Of a DNA stretch of 64,000 bases, positions 8,451-19,530 are shown one piece after another. The notes under the pieces were generated by a model that searched no databases, was not told the DNA's origin, and saw only the letters and a list, made by a program, of their open reading frames with translations. The DNA lies in assembly GCF_008253865.1 (NCBI RefSeq), contig NZ_CP042331.1, forward strand, positions 4,553,501 to 4,617,500, in the 5' to 3' direction. Each line of letters begins with the position of its first letter. Within the stretch, counting starts at the first letter, position 1. The position numbers were made by a program, and so were the translations under genes. The DNA is from Bosea sp. F3-2 (GTDB taxonomy: Bacteria; Pseudomonadota; Alphaproteobacteria; Rhizobiales; Beijerinckiaceae).

Positions 8451-9653
8451 ATGCCTCCGCGACCCCGCAAGCCCCTCTCCCTGACGACCGAACAGGCCCG
8501 GCGCATCTGGCTCCGGGCCCAGCGTCTCGACACGCGCGAGCCCTTCGGGGCGGGGCCCGCCGCGGCGCGGGCTGCGGTCGAGCAGCTCGGCTATGTCCAG
8601 ATCGACACGATCAACGTGATCGAGCGCTGCCACCACCACATCCTCTACGCCCGCATCCCCGGCTATCGCAGGGCCGACCTCGCCCATCTGCAATCGGTCG
8701 AGAAGAGCGTGTTTGAATACTGGACGCACGCGCTCTCATACGTTCCAACCCGCGACGTCCGCTATTTCCTGCCCGAGATGAAGGTGCATCGCGAGGAGCC
8801 GAAGCGCTGGTCGGCGGTCGGCGCCCGCGAGGAGACGCGCAAGCTCCTGCGCCGCATCCGCAGGGATGGGGCGCTGACCATCCGCGACATCGAAGAGGAG
8901 CTGATCGAGAAGGCGCATCTCTGGGCCAGCAAGAAGCCGTCCAAGGGCCTGCTGGAGCGCGCCTTCTACGATGGCGAGCTCGCGATCGCGGCGCGCGCCG
9001 GAATGCTCAAGACCTATGAGCTGTTCGACCGGCACTTCCAGTGGGAGAAGAAGCCGACGCCGGCAAGCGAGCGGCAGGTCACCGCCTACAAGCTCGACCG
9101 GGCGCTGCGGGCGCAGGGGCTGGTCAGCCTCGATTCCGCCTGTCATCTCGACGCGCCGAGCAAGAAGGCCGTGGCCGAGCTGATCGTTGCCCGCGTCAAG
9201 CGCAAGGAACTCGTCGAGGTCGCGGTGGCAGGCGCCGGCAAGACGCAGCATTGGGCCGAACCGGCGTCGCTGGAGCTGTCGGAAGCGCCTGAAGCGACGC
9301 TGATCCACATCCTCTCGCCCTTCGATCCGCTGATGATCCAGCGCAAGCGGGCGAAGCTCTTCTTCGACTACGCCCATGTCTTCGAGGCCTATCTGCCGAA
9401 GGAAAAGCGGGTCTATGGCTATTTCGGCCTGCCGGTGCTGGCGGGGGACCGCATCGTCGCCGTGCTCGACCTCAAGACCGACCGGGCCGCCGGCAAGCTC
9501 CTGATGCAGCAATGGAGCTGGCTCGATGGCCATGAGACGCCGGCGCTCAAGGCTGCGATCGAGGAGGAGCTGCAGCGCTTCGAGCGCTTCCAGCTCGGGC
9601 GCGACGAAGCCGAGCTGGAGCCGCTGCCCGAGATCACAAAAATGTCGGCTTGA
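8451..9653 (+). CDS. YcaQ/AlkX-type winged-helix DNA glycosylase
   Basis: The 400-residue protein belongs to the HTH_42 (DUF1006) family, whose E. coli member YcaQ (AlkX) removes bulky alkylated bases and unhooks interstrand crosslinks. The catalytic QxD-type motif is Q50-I51-D52 inside QLGYVQIDTINVIERCHHH. The central region carries the tandem winged helices. The later IHILSPFDPLMIQRKRAKLFFDY and VYGYFGLPVL strands match the C-terminal barrel of the family. It stands alone between unrelated genes. Confidence 0.88.
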   Translation: MPPRPRKPLSLTTEQARRIWLRAQRLDTREPFGAGPAAARAAVEQLGYVQIDTINVIERCHHHILYARIPGYRRADLAHLQSVEKSVFEYWTHALSYVPTRDVRYFLPEMKVHREEPKRWSAVGAREETRKLLRRIRRDGALTIRDIEEELIEKAHLWASKKPSKGLLERAFYDGELAIAARAGMLKTYELFDRHFQWEKKPTPASERQVTAYKLDRALRAQGLVSLDSACHLDAPSKKAVAELIVARVKRKELVEVAVAGAGKTQHWAEPASLELSEAPEATLIHILSPFDPLMIQRKRAKLFFDYAHVFEAYLPKEKRVYGYFGLPVLAGDRIVAVLDLKTDRAAGKLLMQQWSWLDGHETPALKAAIEEELQRFERFQLGRDEAELEPLPEITKMSA

Positions 9654-9756
9654 TCGGCGCTGTTGCGCCCGTCAGGGGCGAAAGGCGCGAAGCGAGCGGA
9701 TGGCAGCGAAATTCCGGACCGGTGCCTTCGTGCCGCCGCGGGATGCGGCCTGAGCC

Positions 9757-10449
9757 ATGCCGGCCGCGAGCCGCATGCGCTGGGCGATGCCCGATCCCGG
9801 CTTGCCGGTCGCGTCGCTCATCCATGCAGCGCTTCTGGCCTGGCTCGCTTTCGTCACCGTCCAGCAATTCGACGAGATGCCGGCCTTCGTCGAGCAGAGC
9901 GTTGATGTCGAGCTGCAGACGCCCGAGCAGTTCGAGGCGATGACACGCCCGCCACCACCCGCGCCGGCGACTGCGCCCGCTTCGGAGCCGGAGCCGGCTC
10001 CGTCGCCGTCCGTGCCATCAGTCCCGGCACCCTCAGAGCCGCCAGTCTCCGCCGAAACGGATGGGCTGGTCCGGCCGCGGCGCCTGCTTTCGCAGCAGGT
10101 CCTTGCCGATCCGCGCAGCCGGGACACGCTGGCGATGCTGCCGCGCCTGGCGCCGGACGAGCGCGTCGAGCAGCTTTGCGGGCTCGAGGCGATGGGCCAG
10201 ATCCATGCCTGGCAGCACAGCTACGAGCCCGACCGGGTCAGCGCCTATGCCATGGCCGATACCCGTTACGCCGATCGCATTCTACGGGCGGAAGGAGCAG
10301 CCTTCCGCAGCAGGCGGCGCTGGTACGGGCTGCGCTTCGAATGCACGCTCTCCGCCGATCTCAAGCGGGTGACGGCCTTCGCCTTCCAGGTTGGCGATCC
10401 GATCCCGCAGGCACGCTGGCAGGCGCTTGGCCTGCCGGCCGTGCACTGA
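9757..10449 (+). CDS. DUF930 domain protein with TonB-like membrane anchor
   Basis: The 230-residue protein has one N-terminal membrane helix (about 20-37), then a proline/alanine/serine-rich linker (about 65-105) like the periplasm-spanning arm of TonB. The C-terminal DUF930 domain starts near residue 110 (LLSQQVLADPRSRDTLAMLP) and includes the CGLEAMGQI and FECTLSADLKRVTAFAF segments. It should face the periplasm. The function of DUF930 is unknown. Confidence 0.85.
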   Translation: MPAASRMRWAMPDPGLPVASLIHAALLAWLAFVTVQQFDEMPAFVEQSVDVELQTPEQFEAMTRPPPPAPATAPASEPEPAPSPSVPSVPAPSEPPVSAETDGLVRPRRLLSQQVLADPRSRDTLAMLPRLAPDERVEQLCGLEAMGQIHAWQHSYEPDRVSAYAMADTRYADRILRAEGAAFRSRRRWYGLRFECTLSADLKRVTAFAFQVGDPIPQARWQALGLPAVH

Positions 10450-10461
10450 ATTGGGCCGCTG

Positions 10462-10866
10462 TCAGGGGCCCAGGAGGTCGATCAGCGGCGGGATCAGCGG
10501 TTCGTCGGCCGGCGGCATGGCGAGATCGCGCAGCTTGCCGGGGCGGACCCATTTCAGCGCCTGCTCCTCGCGGGAGACGACGCTGCCCTCCCAGCGCCGG
10601 CAGATATAGAGCGGCATCAGCAGGTGAAACTCGGGATAGGCGTAGCTGGCGAAGGTCAGCGGCGCGAGGCAATCCTCCTTCACGGTGATGCCGAGTTCTT
10701 CATGGAGCTCGCGGATCAGCGCCGGCTCCGGCCGCTCGCCGGATTCGAGCTTGCCGCCGGGAAACTCCCAGAGGCCGGCGAGCGCCTTGCCTTCCGGGCG
10801 CTGGGTGACGAGGACGCGGTTGTCGGCATCGATCAGGGCGCAGGCGACGACGAGGAGGAGCTTCAC
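10462..10866 (-). CDS. mutT: 8-oxo-dGTP diphosphatase (MutT-type Nudix hydrolase)
   Basis: The 134-residue protein is the usual MutT length. The Nudix box runs from GGKLESGE to RELHEELGI (about residues 37-61) and has the full G-x5-E-x7-RE-x2-EE-x-G pattern. The N-terminal VVACALIDADNRVLVTQRPEGKALAGLWEFPGG is typical of housecleaning MutT. It should hydrolyse 8-oxo-dGTP and prevent A:T to C:G mutations. It is followed 11 bp away by the 3'-neighbouring lipoprotein gene on the same strand. Confidence 0.92.
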   Translation of the reverse strand: MKLLLVVACALIDADNRVLVTQRPEGKALAGLWEFPGGKLESGERPEPALIRELHEELGITVKEDCLAPLTFASYAYPEFHLLMPLYICRRWEGSVVSREEQALKWVRPGKLRDLAMPPADEPLIPPLIDLLGP

Positions 10867-10877
10867 GGAGACGGGAC

Positions 10878-11393
10878 TCAGTTGCCGGAGAGGATGACTT
10901 GGACGGGCTCGGTTTCCTTGCCCGTCAGCGTGACGCTGTCATAGACCGAGCCACCCTCCCGCGAAAAGGCGTTCTCGTCGCCCCAGATCACCTGGGTGGT
11001 GATGAAATAGCTGCCGGGCGCGACCTTGTCGAAGGCGAAGCGACCATTGGCCTCGGCCTTGGTCGTGCGGGTGTATTCGGCATAGGCGGGGTCGACCGCG
11101 TCATCGGCCGGATAGGCGCGGTGCGGAACGTATTTGCCCTTGCCGTAGAGATTGGCGAAGCGCTCGCGGGCGAAGCCCGTGGCCGGGATGAGGCGCACGA
11201 CCTGGCCGGCGGCATTGACCACCACGCCGCTCGGCTTGGTGCGGAAGGCATGGCCGGTGATGACGCCGTTTCCCGGCTTCCTGATGACGGCAGCCTCCTC
11301 CGTGGAGAAGGCCACCGTTGCCGGCTGGCGCTCGACACAACCAGCCATGACGGCGCCAGCCCATACGACCGCCGCGATAGTCCCGATCCTCAT
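10878..11393 (-). CDS. Putative lipoprotein with carboxypeptidase-regulatory-like fold
   Basis: The 171-residue protein starts at an ATG overlapping the stop of the EamA gene by four bases (ATGA). A lipoprotein signal ends in VMAGC (C19). The mature chain has a beta-rich segment GRFAFDKVAPGSYFITTQ near residues 116-133. This is the pattern of carboxypeptidase-regulatory or Cna-B-like domains, which often bind surface ligands. No enzymatic motif is visible. It is probably anchored in a membrane facing the periplasm. Confidence 0.75.
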   Translation of the reverse strand: MRIGTIAAVVWAGAVMAGCVERQPATVAFSTEEAAVIRKPGNGVITGHAFRTKPSGVVVNAAGQVVRLIPATGFARERFANLYGKGKYVPHRAYPADDAVDPAYAEYTRTTKAEANGRFAFDKVAPGSYFITTQVIWGDENAFSREGGSVYDSVTLTGKETEPVQVILSGN

Positions 11394-12331
11394 GAGGCCC
11401 CCACTCTGCGCGGCGCCATCGTGACGAGGAAGACGCCGGCCAGGATGATGCAACCGCCGAGGATCTGACGCAACTCTAGGTTCTCATGCAGGACGACGAC
11501 GCCGAGGATCACGGCGACCGTCGGCACGAGATAACCGGTCATCGCCGCCCGCGTGGGGCCGGCGGCCCGGATCAGCCGCATGAAGACGGTGACCGGGATC
11601 GCCGTGGCGAAGATGCCAAGCGCCAGCATCGCGGGCAGATGGCCGCCAAGCGGCACGAACGCCGCAGGGCCGAGCACGGCGAGCGTCAGCGCGGTGGCGA
11701 TGGTGCCCGAGAACATCTGCTGGCCCAGTGCCAGCCGGGCAGGATCGCCCGTCGCGGCAGGGACCGTCCGGACATAGAGGTTGGCGACCGTATAGCTCAG
11801 CGTCGCGCCGATCATGGCGAGCACGCTGAGCGCGGTGCCGCCGCCCTCGAACAGGCGCGGGCCGATCAGCAGGGCGACGCCGGCCATGCCGAGCAGGATG
11901 CCGCCGAGCCGGCGCCGGCTCAGCCGCTCCTCCGAGAAGACGAGATGGGCGACGAGCGCGGTGACGAGCGGCCCCGCCGCCTGGATCATCGCCGCGGGGC
12001 CGCTGGCGAGCTGAACCAGCGCATAGCCGACGAGCACGTTCGGCAGCCAGCCATTGGTGGTGCCGAGCATGATCCATGGCAGGATCTCGGCGCGCCGCGG
12101 CAGCGGGCTGCGCCGGCGGCCGAGGCTCCAGAGCGACAGCACGGCAGCGCCGAGCAGGCCGCGGCTGGCGGCGATCGCCAACGCCGAAACCTCCCCGCTC
12201 ATCAGCTTGATGAACAGGTAGCTCGACCCCCAGAGCAGGGAGCAGATCGCGAGGTTGACGGCGATGAAGCTGCGGCTGGGGTCGGCCGAAAGCGGCCGCT
12301 CAGGAGCGGTAATCGCCATTGATCTCGACAT
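11390..12331 (-). CDS. EamA/DMT-family transporter
   Basis: The 313-residue protein has ten membrane helices arranged as two EamA repeats. Family signatures are LLWGSSYLFIKL near residue 33 and a second-repeat IGATLSYTVANLYVR near 170. These inner-membrane carriers export metabolites such as amino acids; the substrate here cannot be predicted. The start overlaps the 3' end of argJ by 32 bases; a start at 12319 would overlap by 20. The chain argJ-EamA-lipoprotein-mutT is therefore a likely transcription unit. Confidence 0.9.
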   Translation of the reverse strand: MSRSMAITAPERPLSADPSRSFIAVNLAICSLLWGSSYLFIKLMSGEVSALAIAASRGLLGAAVLSLWSLGRRRSPLPRRAEILPWIMLGTTNGWLPNVLVGYALVQLASGPAAMIQAAGPLVTALVAHLVFSEERLSRRRLGGILLGMAGVALLIGPRLFEGGGTALSVLAMIGATLSYTVANLYVRTVPAATGDPARLALGQQMFSGTIATALTLAVLGPAAFVPLGGHLPAMLALGIFATAIPVTVFMRLIRAAGPTRAAMTGYLVPTVAVILGVVVLHENLELRQILGGCIILAGVFLVTMAPRRVGAS

Positions 12332-13550
12332 AGGCCTTGGTCAGGTCGCAGGTCCAGACCGTGGCCTTGCCGCGTCCGATGCCGAGATCGGCGGTGATGA
12401 CGATGCTGTCGCCCTTCATATACTCGGATACCGCGTTCTCATCGTAGGAAGGCGCGCGGGCGCCCTGCTTCGCCACGACGATGTCGCCGAAGCCGATGTC
12501 GAGCCGGTCGCGATCGGCCGGCTCGCCGGCCTTACCGACCGCCATGACGACGCGGCCCCAATTGGCGTCCTCGCCGGCGATGGCGGTCTTGACCAGCGGC
12601 GAATTGGCGATCGAGAGCGCGACGCGCTTGGCCGAACGGGCGGAAGCGGCGCCGGTGACACGCACCTCGACGAATTTGCGGGCGCCTTCGCCGTCCTTGC
12701 AGACGAGATGGGCGAGTTCGAGCAGGATCGCATTCAGCGCGCGCTTGAAGCCGGAGAGCCGGGCATCGTTGACCTCGGTGATCTCGGGAACACCCCTCGC
12801 GTGCGCCTTGCCGGTGGCGAAGAGCATCAGCGTGTCCGAGGTCGAGGTGTCGCTATCGACGGTGACCGCGTTGAACGAGCCCTTCACGCCCTTGGAGAGC
12901 AGGGCCTGCAGCACGGGTGCGGCGATCGGCGCGTCGGTGAAGACGAAGGAGAGCATCGTCGCCATGTCCGGCGCGATCATGCCGGCGCCCTTGGCGATGC
13001 CGGCGATGACCACTTCCTTGCCGTCGATCTTGGCCTTGCGGGTCAGTGCCTTCGGGAAGGTGTCGGTGGTCATGATCGCCTTGGCGGCGTCGATCCAGGG
13101 GCCGTCGGCGGCGCGCTTGGCGCAGTCGTCGAGCACGCCCTTGAACTTGCTCGCGTCGAGCGGCTCGCCGATCACGCCGGTGGAGGCGACGAAGACTTCC
13201 TCGGGCTTGCAGCCAGCGGCCTTGGCGGCGATCTCGGCAGTGAGCTTGACCGCGTCACGGCCTTTGAGCCCGGTGAAGGCGTTGGCGTTGCCGGAATTGA
13301 CGACGACGGCGCGGGCCGAACCCTGCTTCAGGTTCTCGCGGCACCAGTCGACCGGGGCGGAGGGGCATTTCGAGCGGGTGAAGACGCCGGCCACCTGCGT
13401 GCCCTGGTCGAGCAGCGCGAACCAGACATCGGTGCGGCCCTTGTAGCGGATGCCGGCCTCGGCGGTGGCGAAGCGCACGCCCGGGATCGGCGGAACCTTG
13501 GGCTGGCGCTTCGGCGCGAGCGGGGAAACGGGGACATCCTTGCCGGCCAT
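12300..13550 (-). CDS. argJ: Bifunctional glutamate N-acetyltransferase / amino-acid acetyltransferase
   Basis: The 416-residue protein is an ArgJ. It transfers acetyl from N-acetylornithine to glutamate and can also use acetyl-CoA, feeding arginine synthesis. The autoproteolysis site is intact: KGAGMIAPDMATML places the cut between A197 and T198, giving alpha and beta chains. NSGNANAFTG near residues 85-94 is also conserved. It is transcribed away from the isomerase region, with an intergenic repeat element upstream. Confidence 0.96.
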   Translation of the reverse strand: MAGKDVPVSPLAPKRQPKVPPIPGVRFATAEAGIRYKGRTDVWFALLDQGTQVAGVFTRSKCPSAPVDWCRENLKQGSARAVVVNSGNANAFTGLKGRDAVKLTAEIAAKAAGCKPEEVFVASTGVIGEPLDASKFKGVLDDCAKRAADGPWIDAAKAIMTTDTFPKALTRKAKIDGKEVVIAGIAKGAGMIAPDMATMLSFVFTDAPIAAPVLQALLSKGVKGSFNAVTVDSDTSTSDTLMLFATGKAHARGVPEITEVNDARLSGFKRALNAILLELAHLVCKDGEGARKFVEVRVTGAASARSAKRVALSIANSPLVKTAIAGEDANWGRVVMAVGKAGEPADRDRLDIGFGDIVVAKQGARAPSYDENAVSEYMKGDSIVITADLGIGRGKATVWTCDLTKAYVEINGDYRS

Positions 13551-13689
13551 CGGGGCTCCTCCTGCGGAACACGGCTCGAAAGGCCGGCGAATCGTTCGCC
13601 CGCCGGTCCGTGCGCCTTATCCAGCAGCCTCTGCCGCAGGCCGATGACGAAAACAAGAAGGGCGGCCGCAAGGGCCGCCCTACAAAATG

Positions 13690-13880
13690 GAGGTTTGCGT
13701 CATACTCGGGGCGCGGATCCCGCCGCCACTCCCTCCTCCCCTTGCGGGAGAAGGTGGCCCGAAGGGCCGGATGAGGGGTCGCACGGATCGGAATCGTCTT
13801 TGCTGTCCCAGAAGCGGGATCGTGGCGCGACCCCTCACCCTAACCCTCTCCCGCAGGGGGAGAGGGGACAGGTCGCGCCT
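13690..13880. repeat. GC-rich inverted repeat element (copy near parvulin gene)
   Basis: The left arm near 13725-13790 reads as a gggagaaggtggcccgaagg-type element ending in ATGAGGGGTCGC. The right arm near 13818-13868 carries GCGACCCCTCACCCTAACCC and CTCCCGCAGGGGGAGAGGG. The arms are inverted, so a long stem can form between argJ and the isomerase gene. The same arms recur at 17.93-18.15 kb. Confidence 0.7.
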
Positions 13881-13891
13881 GCCTCTGCCAC

Positions 13892-14749
13892 TCAGTTCTT
13901 CTTCGGCTCGGCCGGCTTGGCGGCATCCGGCTTGGCCGCGGGGGCCTGGGCCGGCTTGTCGAGACGCTCGACCTTGGCCTTCTCGCGCAGCGCCAGAACG
14001 AGGTCCTGCTGGGCCTTGCGCTCGAGATACTGGTCGATCTGCGGCTTCACCGCGGCGAAATCCGGCAATGGCTTGGTGCGCTTTTCCTCGAGCTTGATGA
14101 TGTGCCAGCCGAACTGGCTCTTCACCGGCTCCGAGACCTCGCCCTTCTTCAGCTTGAACGCGGCCTCGGCGAACTCCGGCACCATGCGGTCCTTGGTGAA
14201 CCAGCCGAGATCGCCGCCCTCCTTGCCGGAGCCGGGATCCTTCGAGACGTCGGTCGCGACCTTGGCGAAGTCCTCGCCCTTCTTCAGCCGCTCGACCACG
14301 GCCTTGGCCTGGGCCTCGTCCTCGACGAGGATGTGGCGGGCATGGGCCTCTTCCTCGGGCGCCATCGCCTTGGTGGTCTCGTCATAGAGCTTCTTGGCGG
14401 CGTCGGCGGTGACGGCCTTCTTGCCCTCGCGGGTCAGGTATTCGTCGAGCAGAACCTTCTCGCGGTAATAGGCGAGGCGGGCGGCGAAGTCCGGCGAATC
14501 CGTGATCTTGGCATCGGCGGCCGCCTTGGCGCCGAGCTTGAGGTCGATGAGGTAGTTGACGACCTCGTCGCGCTTGCGGTCCTCGGGGAGCTGGGCAAGA
14601 CGCTCGCCGAGATCCTCGGTGGCGAGCTGGATGTCCTTCTCGGTGATGGCGATGCCGTCGACCTTGGCGACGACCTTGTCGGCCTGGGCGAAGGCCGGGC
14701 CCGCCAGCAGCGCGAAGCCGAGGACGGCGATGAAACGGGCTGAGTTCAT
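13892..14749 (-). CDS. Periplasmic parvulin-type peptidyl-prolyl isomerase
   Basis: The 285-residue protein starts at an ATG before a Sec signal peptide (about residues 1-21, cut after AFA). A SurA-N-like helical domain is followed by a PpiC/parvulin domain at about 136-222, with HARHILVE, DLGWFTKDRMVPEF and SQFGWHIIKLEE. The C-terminus is rich in A, K and P. It should assist folding of secreted or outer-membrane proteins. Its position opposite secA, with a shared intergenic region, fits an export role. It resembles the plasminogen-binding parvulin homologues of Brucella and rhizobia. Confidence 0.92.
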   Translation of the reverse strand: MNSARFIAVLGFALLAGPAFAQADKVVAKVDGIAITEKDIQLATEDLGERLAQLPEDRKRDEVVNYLIDLKLGAKAAADAKITDSPDFAARLAYYREKVLLDEYLTREGKKAVTADAAKKLYDETTKAMAPEEEAHARHILVEDEAQAKAVVERLKKGEDFAKVATDVSKDPGSGKEGGDLGWFTKDRMVPEFAEAAFKLKKGEVSEPVKSQFGWHIIKLEEKRTKPLPDFAAVKPQIDQYLERKAQQDLVLALREKAKVERLDKPAQAPAAKPDAAKPAEPKKN

Positions 14750-15121
14750 GAGTGACGGCCTTTCGTCGGAAAACCCGAGACGCTTTGGCGGCTGCACTGC
14801 CAGTTGAACGCGGCAAAGGCAAGGCGGTTCAAGCGATTGCGGTCGCCGATCACGCAGCTTTGCATCGTCCAGGGGCGGGCATGGTGCCGCAACGTCGCAC
14901 GATCTCAAGCTTCCGCCCTTGGAAGCAGCCGGGAAAACACCCACATCCACAGCCGAATTCACTTGCCGTTTCGCTGCCGATTGGACGAAACGCACGCTGG
15001 ACCCTGCCCGCGCACGCGTCTAAACACGCGGTCGCATTTCGAGAATACCGGGCTTCCGACCCGCGCGCGAAAGAGGATTCCGCGCCGGCCGGGGGCTCAA
15101 GCATCACCTGAAAGGCCCAAC
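14750..15121. promoter_or_regulatory. Divergent intergenic region between isomerase gene and secA
   Basis: This 372-bp region must hold the promoters of both genes. An in-frame extension of secA upstream to 14804 is open but lacks any resemblance to SecA and contains no better ribosome site. I can point to no specific promoter box with confidence. Confidence 0.35.
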
Positions 15122-17908
<2,787 letters not shown>

Positions 17909-17929
17909 GGCAGCTGTACGACGCCTTCC

Positions 17930-18150
17930 TTCTCCCACCCATCTCGGGCTTGCCCGAGATGGGCAGCCTTGAGTGCCAAAGTCGGCAACAGCCGACTTTG
18001 ATGCGGGAGAAGGTGGCAGCGCGAAGCGCTGACGGATGAGGGGTCTCGCGACCTTTCAAAGCGGAAGCGCTGCACGGGACGAAATTGATCGAGGACAGAG
18101 CGACCCCTCACCCCAACCCTCTCCCGCAAGGGGAGAGGGGGCATGTCGCG
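17930..18150. repeat. GC-rich inverted repeat element downstream of secA
   Basis: This convergent intergenic stretch has nested palindromes. ATCTCGGGCTTGCCCGAGAT lies near 17941, and AAAGTCGGCAACAGCCGACTTT near 17978. An outer pair is formed by GATGAGGGGTC near 18034 and GACCCCTCACCCC near 18102. CTCTCCCGCAAGGGGAGAG follows. The outer arms match the element at 13.7 kb. It probably ends transcription of secA and of the opposite-strand acyltransferase. Confidence 0.7.
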
Positions 18151-18176
18151 ACTCCCGCGCTCCGGAAAAGCGCCCC

Positions 18177-19232
18177 TCAGAGCGACGAGCCGACCTCCTG
18201 CTGCCCGACCGCGCGCGGCCGCAGGCTGAGCCAGGCCGGCCGCGCGAAGAGGAAGGCGAGGGGCGTACCCTTGACCAGCCGGTGCAGCAGCAGCGGAACG
18301 GCGACGGAGATCGCGGTCAGCAGCAGGGCGGCGACGCCGGGATCGAGCGGAAACCCCAAGCGCAGCAGGACGATCCGCCCGATCACCATCGGCAGGAAGA
18401 AGGCGAGATAGATCGGCAGGGAGTTGCGTCCGCAATAATCGAGCCAGGGCAGGCGGCCGGCCAGCAGCACCGAGCTCAGCAGGATGCCGGCGACGCCGGC
18501 GATGCCGAGCAGCAGATGCACGCCCGGCGCCGCGGTCTGGACGTCATGGCCGAGGAAGGGCGTTGCGAGCACGCTGAGCGCGAACCAGCCGCCCCAGAGC
18601 AGGAGCGTCTTGTTCCGGTTGGCCGCGGCCCGCTCGGCGGCGGCGCGGATCTCGGCCGAGAACACGGCGCCGGCGAGGAAGAAGACGAAATAGGCGGTGA
18701 ACTGGTCAGGCACCATCCAGCCGGTGCTCAGCGGCGCGAGCGCCAGCAGCGCAGAGACGATCAGCGCCGCATGGCGCCAGCGCCACACCGCCTTGGCAAC
18801 GACGAAGAAGACGGTGAGCAGATAAATGAACCAGAGCACGCCGAAGGGATCGACGAGGCCGAGCGCATAATTCTGCACGAAGCCGGAAAGGCCGGCCTCG
18901 CCCCAGGGCGGGAAGCGCATCAGCGCGTTGATGGCGAACCAGAGCAGGTAAAAATAGGCGAGCGGCACGATCTTGCGGTCGAGGAAGGCGCCCCAGCTGA
19001 GGCCGACGAGGCGCGTCACGAACAGCCCCGAGAGCAGGAACAGGCCGGGCATGCGGAACTGCTTCGCCCAGGCGATCATCGGGTCGATCCAGCTCTCCTG
19101 GCCGATGGCGGCTTCGAGCCCGCCGGCGACATGCATCAGCACGACCAGGATGATGCAGATGCCCTTGCCCGTATCGACCCAGCCGATGCGGCCGCCGGCG
19201 GGGCGCTGGGGCAATGCAGTCGTTTCAGCCAT
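18177..19232 (-). CDS. Membrane acyltransferase (acyltransferase-3 family)
   Basis: The 351-residue protein has about ten membrane helices. The family start is RIGWVDTGKGICIILVVLMH (residues 15-34), where H34 is the candidate catalytic histidine. FRMPGLFLLSGLF at about 59-71 follows. These inner-membrane enzymes O-acylate glycans, peptidoglycan or glucans. No glycan locus adjoins it, so the acceptor is unknown. A role with periplasmic glucans is possible, since opgG lies 12 kb away, but this is speculation. Confidence 0.88.
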   Translation of the reverse strand: MAETTALPQRPAGGRIGWVDTGKGICIILVVLMHVAGGLEAAIGQESWIDPMIAWAKQFRMPGLFLLSGLFVTRLVGLSWGAFLDRKIVPLAYFYLLWFAINALMRFPPWGEAGLSGFVQNYALGLVDPFGVLWFIYLLTVFFVVAKAVWRWRHAALIVSALLALAPLSTGWMVPDQFTAYFVFFLAGAVFSAEIRAAAERAAANRNKTLLLWGGWFALSVLATPFLGHDVQTAAPGVHLLLGIAGVAGILLSSVLLAGRLPWLDYCGRNSLPIYLAFFLPMVIGRIVLLRLGFPLDPGVAALLLTAISVAVPLLLHRLVKGTPLAFLFARPAWLSLRPRAVGQQEVGSSL

Positions 19233-19530
19233 GATGCCGGTTCCTCCAACCGGAACCTCGCACGGCCGGCTTAGCGGGGGGTTAGGATCGCTGCCGGATA
19301 GGATCGGATGCCGTTAAGCTTTCCGCAAGGGAGGGAGGCGTGGTGCCCGGGCTTGTACCGAGCATCCACGCTTTGCGCGGCTGGCGACCTCGACGCGTCG
19401 ATGCGGGGTCGAAGAACGGGTGAGCGCTGGAGACGACCTCGGAAGTCTGCAGTGGGCAGGTTGCGGACTCATGCACCGCAGCAAAAATGGGGCTCTATTC
19501 GATCACCTCGTGGGTGCCCGCGAGCACAAT
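19233..19530. other. Intergenic region, no gene seen
   Basis: These 298 bases separate the acyltransferase start from the cyclase stop. A short GTGCCCGGGCTTGTACCGAGCA stretch near 19340 resembles the arms of other dispersed repeats. No coding frame or RNA could be supported. Confidence 0.3.

Noticed and set aside
14804..15121. Extended secA frame
   Set aside because: SecA begins at MLGALAKKL; upstream codons lack SecA features and include the divergent promoter.
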